Below are positions 57,386 through 64,000 of a stretch of 64,000 bases of DNA, in pieces. The notes under the pieces were generated by a model, which saw only the letters and a program-made list of their open reading frames with translations, did no database searches and had not been told where the DNA came from. The translations under genes and the position numbers were made by a program. The stretch is from Sphingoaurantiacus capsulatus (GTDB taxonomy: Bacteria; Pseudomonadota; Alphaproteobacteria; Sphingomonadales; Sphingomonadaceae): contig NZ_JBHRXV010000011.1 of NCBI RefSeq assembly GCF_042648405.1, forward strand, positions 620,001 to 684,000, in the 5' to 3' direction. The first letter of the stretch is position 1, and the number at the start of each line of letters is the position of its first letter.

Positions 57386-58182
57386 GCGACCAGCAGCTCG
57401 GTCGGCTCGTCGGGCTCGTAGAGCGCGCCGCCGTCACTGTACCAGACCTCGCCGGGGCCATAGGCCCCGCCGCCGATCGTGCCGTGCCCGGTGAGCGCCA
57501 CGAGCCAGACCGGGCCGTCGATGAACCGGTCGCTGACACCCTGCCAGCGCTCCAGCCGGAACGCCGGGCCGTCGACGAGCTGCGTGCGCCCTTCTCCAAG
57601 ATCACGCGGGGTATCCACCCGGGTAAACGGCTCAGGGTCTGACACCGCGATGCCTTCGTCGAGGTGAAGCTCTCGCGGGCGGCCGTAATCGTAGAGGCGG
57701 TAGGTCAGGTCGACATTCTGCTGAATCTCGACGATCGCCAGCCCCGGCCCGAGCGCATGCACCGTGCCCGCCGGCGAATAGATCACATCGCCCGCCTTCG
57801 CCGGCCGCCAGTCGACCAGCTGCTCGATCGATCCGTCAAGCGCGCCGGCGCGCAGTTCCTCGCGCGTCGACTGGCGGGTGAGGCCGAGACCGATGGTGGC
57901 GTGGGGCTCGACATCAAGCACCACCCACGCCTCGTCCTTGCCGCGCGGATAGCCGGCGGCCTGCGCCGCGGCATCGTCGGGATGGACCTGGATCGACAAT
58001 TTCTCGCTGGTGAACAGGAACTTGACCAGCAGCTCGGGCGCATCGGCGGGGACGCCGGGCATCTCGTACCAGATCTCGCCGACCGGCTCGCCATCGGCCG
58101 GTGCGTCGGGGAACCAGGGCGACAGCTTGTGGCGGCCCCAGACTTTCTCGATGCGGCGGGTGGTAAGCTTGATCGCGGTCAT
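57340..58182 (-). CDS. manA: class I mannose-6-phosphate isomerase
   Basis: Interconverts mannose 6-phosphate and fructose 6-phosphate, feeding GDP-sugar synthesis. The 280-residue cupin protein is of the short class I type. Zinc-site residues are visible in LSIQVHPDDAAA, KDEAWVVLDV and SPAGTVHALGPG, with the active-site segment LTYRLYDYGRPREL. It converges on the Nudix gene and its last 46 bp overlap it. Confidence 0.9.
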   Translation of the reverse strand: MTAIKLTTRRIEKVWGRHKLSPWFPDAPADGEPVGEIWYEMPGVPADAPELLVKFLFTSEKLSIQVHPDDAAAQAAGYPRGKDEAWVVLDVEPHATIGLGLTRQSTREELRAGALDGSIEQLVDWRPAKAGDVIYSPAGTVHALGPGLAIVEIQQNVDLTYRLYDYGRPRELHLDEGIAVSDPEPFTRVDTPRDLGEGRTQLVDGPAFRLERWQGVSDRFIDGPVWLVALTGHGTIGGGAYGPGEVWYSDGGALYEPDEPTELLVAYPRIAAASGSAVTG

Positions 58183-58214
58183 TTGTGCCCCTTAGTCCGC
58201 GACACCCGCCGTCG

Positions 58215-59762
58215 CTAGGGCCGATAGCCGAAGCTTCGGCGACCGGGCGACAGGGCACGCTGTGCGAGATTGGCAAACTCGCAGAGATGCGCCCGGGTTT
58301 CGCGCGGATCGATAATCTCTTCGATGCCAAAGCGTTCGGCGGTGCGCAGCGGCGAGCGCACCTTGTCGAGCCGTCCCTTGATCTCGGCAAGCCTCGCCGC
58401 CGGGTCATCGGCCTTTTCAAGGTCGCTCTTGTACGCCGCCTCCAGCCCGCCCTCGATCGGCAGCGAGCCCCAGTCGCCGCTCGGCCACGCCATGCGCCAG
58501 CGGAAGCGGCTGGTGTTGGCGTGCGCGCTGCCCGCCATCCCGTACGCCTTGCGCAGGATCACGGCTACCCAAGGCACCGTCGCCTGATAGATGGCGGTGA
58601 GCGCGCGCGAGCCCCAGCGGATCGTCGCCTCCTCTTCCGCCTTGCGGCCGATCATGAAGCCCGGATTGTCAACGAGGTGGACCACCGGCAGGTGGAAGGT
58701 CTCGGCGAGGTCGACGAAGCGTTCGACCTTGCGCGCGGTATCCGCCGACCACAGGCCGCCCAAGGTCATCGGGTCCGAGGCGATCACCGCCACCGGCCAG
58801 CCGTCGAGCCGCGCGAAACCGGTGACGACGGCGCGGCCCCAGTTGCGGCCGATCTCGAAGAAGCTGCCCTGATCGACCACCGCCTCGACGATCGGCCGGA
58901 TCTTGTAGAGCTGGCGCAAATTGCGCGGGATCGCTTCGATCAGCCCCTCCTCGCGCCGGTTGGGATCATCGCCCGACGGCACCCGCTCCGCCAGTTCGTG
59001 AACGTTGCTCGGGAGATAGGAGAGGAAGCTGCGCAGCAGTGCGAAGGCGTGTGCCTCCGACGCGGCGATGTCGTCGACCGCGCCGTTGCCGGCATGGATC
59101 GAAGCGCCGCCCAGCTCCTCCTTGGTGCGCTTCTCGCCGATTGCCGCCACCACCGGCGGCCCGGCAACGAACATCTGCGACAGGCCATCGACCAGCAGCG
59201 AATAATGGCTCATCACCATCCGCCCGGCGCCAAGGCCCGCTACCGGTCCCAGGCCGAGCGCCACCACCGGCACCGCCGACAGATTGTCGACCATCGTCTC
59301 CCAGCCGGGCAGCTCGGGCACATAGGTATGCCCCATGCTTTCGAGCGTTTTCACCGAGCCGCCGCCGCCCGTTCCCTCGATCAGCCGGATCAGCGGCAGC
59401 CTGTATTCGCTGGCGAGCTTCTCCGCCTCGACCAGCTTTCGATGAATGGCGGCATCGGCCGCGCCGCCACGCACCGTGAAATCGTCGGCGGTCAGGACCA
59501 CCGGCCGGCCGTCGATGCGCGCACGGCCGAACAGGAAGTTCGACGGCTGGAAGGCCGCGACCTGCCCGCTCGCGTCGTACTGGGCGAAACCGGCGATCTG
59601 GCCGAGTTCGTGGAAGCTGCCCGGGTCGGCGAGCGCGGCGATGCGCTCGCGCGCGTTCAGCCGGCCGGCGTCATGCTGGCGCTGCAGCTTCTCGGGACCG
59701 CCCATCTGCTCCGCCAGCCGCTTGCGCATTTCCAGCTCGTCGATTTCCGGCTGCCAGGACAC
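58215..59762 (-). CDS. acyl-CoA carboxylase carboxyltransferase (beta) subunit
   Basis: A 515-residue crotonase-fold carboxyltransferase that moves carboxyl from biotin to an acyl-CoA (propionyl-, methylcrotonyl- or similar). Motifs include the N-terminal RERIAALADPGSFHELG, GGGGSVKTLESMGHTYVP forming an oxyanion hole, GPPVVAAIGE, and the C-terminal PGFMIGRKAEEEATIRWG and AYGMAGSAHAN. No alpha (biotin) subunit is nearby. Substrate cannot be fixed without comparison. Confidence 0.9.
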   Translation of the reverse strand: MSWQPEIDELEMRKRLAEQMGGPEKLQRQHDAGRLNARERIAALADPGSFHELGQIAGFAQYDASGQVAAFQPSNFLFGRARIDGRPVVLTADDFTVRGGAADAAIHRKLVEAEKLASEYRLPLIRLIEGTGGGGSVKTLESMGHTYVPELPGWETMVDNLSAVPVVALGLGPVAGLGAGRMVMSHYSLLVDGLSQMFVAGPPVVAAIGEKRTKEELGGASIHAGNGAVDDIAASEAHAFALLRSFLSYLPSNVHELAERVPSGDDPNRREEGLIEAIPRNLRQLYKIRPIVEAVVDQGSFFEIGRNWGRAVVTGFARLDGWPVAVIASDPMTLGGLWSADTARKVERFVDLAETFHLPVVHLVDNPGFMIGRKAEEEATIRWGSRALTAIYQATVPWVAVILRKAYGMAGSAHANTSRFRWRMAWPSGDWGSLPIEGGLEAAYKSDLEKADDPAARLAEIKGRLDKVRSPLRTAERFGIEEIIDPRETRAHLCEFANLAQRALSPGRRSFGYRP

Positions 59763-59794
59763 TTTCGCTCCCCCAAGTGGTTAGGGTGGCGATC

Positions 59795-60484
59795 ATGCGC
59801 GCGCTTCTCGTCCTTGTCGCCCTCCTGATAGCGGGGGTGGTCTTCGTCCGGCATCTGGAGCGGACCCGGCCGCAAGACCTGCCGTGGACACCGCTCGACC
59901 TCACGGCGCCCGCCGGCGCGATGACGGCGATGAAGCTGCAACTGCTGCGCAGCGACCCGGACATGTGCCGCGATGCGCTGGCCCGCGCCGGCGTCGATTT
60001 CACGCCGGTGCCCAACCGGCAGGACGGCGAGAACTGCGGGCTCACCGACGCGGTGACGCTCGACCGCACGCGGATCTCCTATGTGCCGACGCCGGTCACC
60101 ACCACCTGCCCGCTCGCGGCGGCAATGGTGATGTGGGAACGGCAGGTGGCGGCGCCCGCGGCGCGGCGGCGCTTCGGGCAGGAGCTGGCGAGCGTGCGCC
60201 ATTACGGCATCTACAGTTGCCGCCGCCTCTATGGCGCGAGCAGTGGCGCGTTCAGCGAGCATGCGACCGCCAACGCCATCGACCTCGCCGTCTTCCGGCT
60301 GGCCGACGGGCGGCGCGTCAGCGTGCTGCAGGACTGGGACGACCCCGGCGCGAAGGGCGCCTTCCTGCGCGACGTGCATGATGGCGGCTGCAGGTTGTTC
60401 GGCACCACGCTCGGTCCCGAGTACAACGCCGCGCACCGCGACCACTTCCATGTCGACATGCGCGGCTGGAAGTCGTGCCGCTAG
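59795..60484 (+). CDS. extensin-like family protein (M15-like peptidase fold)
   Basis: A 229-residue exported or membrane-anchored protein with an N-terminal hydrophobic segment (MRALLVLVALLIAGVVFV). The rest is the extensin-like C-terminal domain: MCRDALARAGVDFTPVP, the six-cysteine pattern including YGIYSCRRLYG, SEHATANAIDLAVFRLADG and DHFHVDM. His/Asp positions resemble M15/LAS metallopeptidases, so a peptidoglycan-related role is plausible. AGGGTGG precedes ATG 59795; a GTG at 59777 is in frame. Confidence 0.88.
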   Translation: MRALLVLVALLIAGVVFVRHLERTRPQDLPWTPLDLTAPAGAMTAMKLQLLRSDPDMCRDALARAGVDFTPVPNRQDGENCGLTDAVTLDRTRISYVPTPVTTTCPLAAAMVMWERQVAAPAARRRFGQELASVRHYGIYSCRRLYGASSGAFSEHATANAIDLAVFRLADGRRVSVLQDWDDPGAKGAFLRDVHDGGCRLFGTTLGPEYNAAHRDHFHVDMRGWKSCR

Positions 60485-60519
60485 CGTTCTAGTCTCTCCC
60501 AAACTTTCGGGGGATTCCC

Positions 60520-62124
60520 ATGCGCTTGTTGAAGGTCGCGCTCGCCGCGGCAACGCTTCTCACCTCGATTCCGGCGCTCGCGCAGATGCAGCCGACGCCC
60601 GACCGCCGCGCCGATGAAGGCAAGGGGCCGTTCAAGAAGCTGGTCATCCGCGGCGTCAACGTCATCGAAGGCAATGGTGGGCCGATGTACGGCCCGATGG
60701 ACATCGTCATCGAGGGCAACCGCATCACCGATGTGCGCAGCGCCGGCACGCCGGGCAAGCCGCTCGCCCCGGTGCGCGAGCCGCGCGACGCCACGCACGA
60801 GATCGACGCGCGCGGCATGTATGTGCTGCCCGGCTTCGTCGACATGCACGGCCACAACGGCGACCCCGACAAGGCGCCGCAGCCCGAATATGGCTACAAG
60901 CTGTGGCTCGCCCACGGCGTTACCACGGTGCGCGGCGTCGGCTTCTTCAACGACCCCGCGCGAGCCTTGGACGATAAACGCCGCAGCGCCGCAAACACCA
61001 TCGCCGCGCCGCGCATGTACGTCTATCAGACGATCGGCAGCGGCTGGGACCGCGGGCGCATCGACAATCCGGCGATGGCGCGCGACTGGGTGCGCTGGGC
61101 GGCCAAGCAGGGCATCGACGGCATCAAGCTGTTCAACCGCGGCGACGAGACGCCCGCGATCGTCGCAGCGGTGCTCGACGAGGCGAAGAAGCAGGGCCTC
61201 GGCACCGTCGCGCATCTCGCGCAGCCGGGCATCGGCGAGGTCGACGGCCGCGTCGCGGGGCAACTCGGCCTCGGCACGATCACGCACTTCTACGGCCACT
61301 TCGAATCGATCATGAAGGACGGCCACCTCCAGAAGCTGCCGCCCGACTATAATTTCTTCGATGAGCAGCACCGCTTCGGCGAGATCGCCGAAATCTGGGA
61401 CGATATCGAGGAGCCCGGCGGCGAGGTCTGGAAGGAATATCTGAAGGAGCAGAAGGCGGCAGGCGTCACCTTCGATCCCACCTTCAACATCTATTCCGCC
61501 TCGCGCGACCTGATGCGCGCCCGCAATGCCGATTGGCACAACGCCTACACGCTGCCGAGCCTGTGGGACTTCTTCCAGTCGAACCGCGACAATCACGGCT
61601 CCTATTTCTACGACTGGACCACCGCACACGAGACGACATGGCGCAATTTCTACAAGCGCTACATGCAGCTCATCAACGATTACAAGAACATGGGCGGGCG
61701 CGTGACCACGGGTTCGGACCCGGGCTACATCTTCCAGACCTGGGGCTTCGGCTACATCCTCGAACTCGAGATGCTGCAGGAAGCGGGGTTCACGCCCCTG
61801 GAGGTGTTCCAGTCGGCGACGATCAACGGCGCGCGCACCTTGAACGACCCCAAGAAGCTCGACCCGCAGTTCGGCCTCGTCCGCCGCGGCATGCTCGCCG
61901 ACCTGGTGATCGTGCCGGAAAACCCGCTGCAGAACATCAAGACGCTCTACGGTGTCGGCACGCCGCGCCTTAACGAGGCGACCGGGCAGCTCGATCAGGT
62001 CGGCGGGGTGCGCTGGACCGTCAAGGACGGCATCGTCTACGACGCCCACGCGCTGCTCGACGACGTCGCGGCGATGGTGGCAGCGGAAAAGCAGAAGCGG
62101 GCGGCAGCCCAGCCGCAACCCTGA
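60520..62124 (+). CDS. exported amidohydrolase family protein
   Basis: A 534-residue metal-dependent hydrolase with a signal peptide (MRLLKVALAAATLLTSIPAL, cleaved about residue 22), so periplasmic. Amidohydrolase motifs: GFVDMHGHNGDP (metal HxH), VAHLAQPGIGE, VTTGSDPGYIFQ with the catalytic Asp, and a closing LADLVIVPENPLQNIKTLYG beta-sandwich part. Related sphingomonad genes are annotated as imidazolonepropionase-like amidohydrolases. Substrate unknown. Confidence 0.9.
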   Translation: MRLLKVALAAATLLTSIPALAQMQPTPDRRADEGKGPFKKLVIRGVNVIEGNGGPMYGPMDIVIEGNRITDVRSAGTPGKPLAPVREPRDATHEIDARGMYVLPGFVDMHGHNGDPDKAPQPEYGYKLWLAHGVTTVRGVGFFNDPARALDDKRRSAANTIAAPRMYVYQTIGSGWDRGRIDNPAMARDWVRWAAKQGIDGIKLFNRGDETPAIVAAVLDEAKKQGLGTVAHLAQPGIGEVDGRVAGQLGLGTITHFYGHFESIMKDGHLQKLPPDYNFFDEQHRFGEIAEIWDDIEEPGGEVWKEYLKEQKAAGVTFDPTFNIYSASRDLMRARNADWHNAYTLPSLWDFFQSNRDNHGSYFYDWTTAHETTWRNFYKRYMQLINDYKNMGGRVTTGSDPGYIFQTWGFGYILELEMLQEAGFTPLEVFQSATINGARTLNDPKKLDPQFGLVRRGMLADLVIVPENPLQNIKTLYGVGTPRLNEATGQLDQVGGVRWTVKDGIVYDAHALLDDVAAMVAAEKQKRAAAQPQP

Positions 62125-62131
62125 AAAGAGC

Positions 62132-62159
62132 CGTCATCCTGACGAAAGTCAGGATCTCC
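62132..62159 (+). repeat. repeat family B, left arm beside the IS30 element
   Basis: An arm beginning CGTC, then the 20-bp hairpin ATCCTGAC GAAA GTCAGGAT (62136-62155), then CTCC. An inverted copy of the hairpin lies at 63238-63257 across the insertion sequence. The pair is the remains of an inverted doublet. Confidence 0.85.
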
Positions 62160-62213
62160 CGTCGCGTACCGCAACGCTCCACGTTGCCGAGGCTACCCGG
62201 ATGGAGATCCCCT

Positions 62214-63235
62214 GAGTTCACAAACGAAGTGCAACACCTGATGAAGGTGGTGCCATGGTCATCTATCGACATTTTTCGCTTGAGGAGCGGTGGCGGCTTG
62301 CCGAGCTACATCGCTCGGGCGCCTCGCTCCGGCAGATCGCTGCAGCTCTGGATCGCTCGCCATCGAGCATCTCGCGGGAGCTGAAGCGCAACAGCGGCAG
62401 CCAGGTGGGCTACCAGCCGCGCTATGCCGACGACTGCGCCTGGGCGCGGCGCTGGTCGGGGTCGCGGCTCGAGCGCGACGCGGCGCTGCGCACCACCGTG
62501 CTCGATCATCTCGCTCGCGGCTGGTCGCCCGAGCAGGTCGCCGGCCGGCTGGCGCTCGAAGCCGGCCATCCCATCATCAGCTACGAGAGCATCTATCGCT
62601 TCGTCGAGGCCCAGACAAAGCGCACCGACGACTATGGCTGGCGACGCTACCTGCCCCTGGCCAAGTTCAAGCGCGGACGGCGTAAACGCAAAGGCCGCGC
62701 GCCCGTTATCAAGAACCGCACCCCGATCACCGAGCGACCGCCGAGCGTTGCCGATCGCGCCGAGTCCGGCCACTGGGAAGGCGACACCCTGCTGTTCAAA
62801 ACCTACGGCCAAACCCTGCTCGCCGCTCAAGAGCGAAGCTCCCGCCTCCTCCTGCTCGCCCGCCAACCCAGCAAGGCCTCAGCCCCCGTCGCCAAGCAAC
62901 TCATCGCTTGGCTCAAACCCATCCCCGCCAGCCTGCGCCAAACCATCACCTTCGACAACGGAACCGAGTTCGCCCAGCATCAGCGCCTTACCAAGCGCCT
63001 CAATACCCAAACCTTCTTCTGCAATACCCATAGCCCCTGGCAAAAAGGCGGCATCGAAAACGCCATCGGGCGCCTCCGACGATACCTCCCCAGAAAAACC
63101 AACCTCAACGACCTCAGCACCAAAAACATCCAGGCTTGCGCCAATGCCTACAACCTGACACCCCGAAAATGCCTCGGATACCAAACCCCCGCCGAGGTCT
63201 TCGCTAAACACCTGTTGCACTTCGAATGTGAATCC
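62214..63235 (+). mobile_element. IS30-family insertion sequence, apparently intact
   Basis: An element of about 1.02 kb with imperfect 23-bp terminal inverted repeats (62214-62236 and 63213-63235) sharing the core CGAAGTGCAACA. It holds one full-length transposase gene with a DD(33)E triad. The edges lie next to a GATCC/ATCC sequence of the flanking repeat; the exact target duplication is not certain. It is inserted between the arms of repeat family B. Confidence 0.85.
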
Positions 63236-63244
63236 ACATCCTGA
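62255..63244 (+). CDS. IS30 family transposase
   Basis: A 329-residue transposase. The N-terminal helix-turn-helix is FSLEERWRLAELHRSG and onward to LDRSPSSISRELKRN (about 7-45). The catalytic triad reads Asp177 (EGDTLLF), Asp234 (TFDNGTEF) and Glu268 (GGIENAIGRLR), giving the 33-residue spacing of IS30 enzymes. The frame is intact, so the element may still move. The coding end reads through the right terminal repeat into the flank. Confidence 0.93.
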   Translation: MVIYRHFSLEERWRLAELHRSGASLRQIAAALDRSPSSISRELKRNSGSQVGYQPRYADDCAWARRWSGSRLERDAALRTTVLDHLARGWSPEQVAGRLALEAGHPIISYESIYRFVEAQTKRTDDYGWRRYLPLAKFKRGRRKRKGRAPVIKNRTPITERPPSVADRAESGHWEGDTLLFKTYGQTLLAAQERSSRLLLLARQPSKASAPVAKQLIAWLKPIPASLRQTITFDNGTEFAQHQRLTKRLNTQTFFCNTHSPWQKGGIENAIGRLRRYLPRKTNLNDLSTKNIQACANAYNLTPRKCLGYQTPAEVFAKHLLHFECESTS

Positions 63245-63318
63245 CTTTCGTCAGGATGACGTTTCCTTTCAGCTAAGCCCCAACGAACTGGGGCGACCTC
63301 TCGGCCGCCCCACTCGGA

Positions 63319-63549
63319 TCAGTCGTACTTGCCACCCGGGACCGGCCCGTCGCTGCCCTTGCGGGGCTGCGTGATGCTCGGCGGGTCGCTTGCCGGGAAG
63401 CTTTCGTCGATGTCGATGTCGAGGCGGGCGTCGCGATCCGACGGGTTCGCCTTCAGCTTCTTGATGTCGTCGGCGTCCAACGCCTCGCGATGGCCGCCGG
63501 CGGGCGGACCCTCAGGATTCGAGACCTTGTCATGCGCGTTATTGTTCAC
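63319..63549 (-). CDS. small hydrophilic hypothetical protein
   Basis: A 76-residue, strongly hydrophilic and probably disordered protein (GTG start 63549 after CAGGAG). The motif DIDESFPASDPPSIT recurs in short uncharacterised alphaproteobacterial proteins, from general familiarity. No enzymatic motif. It is divergent from the gene at 63670, with about 120 bp between. Confidence 0.75.
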   Translation of the reverse strand: MNNNAHDKVSNPEGPPAGGHREALDADDIKKLKANPSDRDARLDIDIDESFPASDPPSITQPRKGSDGPVPGGKYD

Positions 63550-63669
63550 GGTTCGGCTCCTGCCAACTTGCAGAATACCTACGCGCGGACCCCGCTTAGC
63601 GTTCCTCGCTTGAACCCAATGCCTATGCTAAGCGTCGTTACGGCTTCAACCCCGACGAGCGGAGGAACT

Positions 63670-64000
63670 GTGAGCAAGAAGCAGAAGAGCGCCAAAGGCA
63701 GCGACAAGCGCGTGAAGGTTTCGATCCCGGCCGACCTGGCCACCGCCATCGAGGCAGCGGGCAGCACGGTCGACAGCACCATCGAACGGCTGCTGCGCGG
63801 CACGCTCGGCGGCAACGCCAAGAACAAGATCACCGGTTTCTTCCAGGACCTCGCCGGCCCCTATCTGCCGCAGATCGAGGCGACCGCCAAGGAAGTCGCC
63901 GCGCGCGTCGCGAAGGAAGTCGCCACGGCGGCGGCCGCCGCTGCGCTGACCACGTTCACCGCGAAGGCCTCGACCGGCAAGAAGGCGGCGCCGAAGGCGG
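63670..64000 (+). CDS. hypothetical protein, start only (cut by window edge)
   Basis: The first 110 residues of a plus-strand gene starting at GTG 63670 after an excellent GGAGGAACT site. Lys-rich start (SKKQKSAKGSDKRVKV), then a short ribbon-helix-helix-like segment (VSIPADLATAIEAAGSTVD), then Ala/Lys-rich helix (ATAKEVAARVAKEVATAA) that may be DNA- or membrane-associated like PhaP/histone-like proteins. The function is not identifiable from this fragment. Confidence 0.7.
   Translation, partial: MSKKQKSAKGSDKRVKVSIPADLATAIEAAGSTVDSTIERLLRGTLGGNAKNKITGFFQDLAGPYLPQIEATAKEVAARVAKEVATAAAAAALTTFTAKASTGKKAAPKA

Noticed and set aside
58185..59828. A plus-strand open reading of 547 codons across the carboxyltransferase gene
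   Set aside because: Antisense shadow with Arg/His-rich composition; no domain.
60481..62118. A minus-strand open reading of 545 codons opposite the amidohydrolase
   Set aside because: Antisense shadow; the plus-strand protein has a signal peptide and metal-site motifs.

Overview
The window looks like a chromosomal segment of a GC-rich alphaproteobacterium of the order Sphingomonadales, Sphingomonas-like. This rests on gene content and order: tkt-gap-pgk, small gene-zapA-6S RNA-fau, yajC-secD-secF with an Mth938-like gene, bamD-recN-ligA, a mitochondrial-type complex I accessory subunit gene, and an outer-membrane/DUF11 surface locus. No rRNA, CRISPR array or prophage was seen. Most of the window is ordinary housekeeping DNA.

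Layout. 1-5.8 kb: glycolysis/pentose phosphate genes on the minus strand (pgk, cut by the window edge; gap; tkt), then a plus-strand run of a small coiled-coil gene, zapA, the 6S RNA, fau, a DUF2842 gene and a short chorismate mutase. 5.8-7.2 kb: tRNA-Asp and an AI-2E-type permease. 7.3-19.2 kb: the most distinctive region, a tightly packed plus-strand locus behind a sigma-54-like -24/-12 element. It encodes three small secreted DUF11-type proteins, a 1739-residue secreted protein that appears to end in an outer-membrane beta-barrel, an 894-residue glycine-rich DUF11 protein and a membrane acyltransferase. 19.2-34.2 kb: tRNA-Leu, rluB, rsmD, an AsmA-family gene, uvrD-type helicase, prmA, ligA-recN, bamD and a glycosyltransferase. 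34.2-38.4 kb: Mth938-like gene, secF, secD, yajC and a divergent DUF815 ATPase.

38.4-46.7 kb is accessory metabolism: M20 peptidase, cyclophilin, an isomerase/SDR pair divergent from an HxlR regulator with a palindromic operator, TauE permease, HAD hydrolase, and a TetR regulator divergent from a carotenoid/lignostilbene-type oxygenase with a duplicated operator-like repeat. 46.7-48.7 kb is a small AT-richer island next to the 3' end of tRNA-Arg, carrying a 488-residue protein of uncertain function and a 60-residue protein. 48.8-57 kb: complex I subunit, hrpB, a broken IS110-type element, polyprenyl diphosphate synthase, a second chorismate mutase, phenylalanine hydroxylase, tRNA-Ala and another acyltransferase. 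56.6-64 kb: Nudix, manA, acyl-CoA carboxylase beta, extensin-like protein, amidohydrolase, an intact IS30-type element and two small genes, the last cut by the window edge.

Three families of short palindromic repeats occur between genes. Two form inverted doublets, and both insertion sequences lie between the arms of such doublets. For the IS30 element, joining the flanks on paper restores a perfect 28-bp inverted repeat. The DUF11/giant-barrel locus and the IS110 left end, with its 32-bp perfect palindrome and candidate guide-RNA region, are the best places for follow-up.
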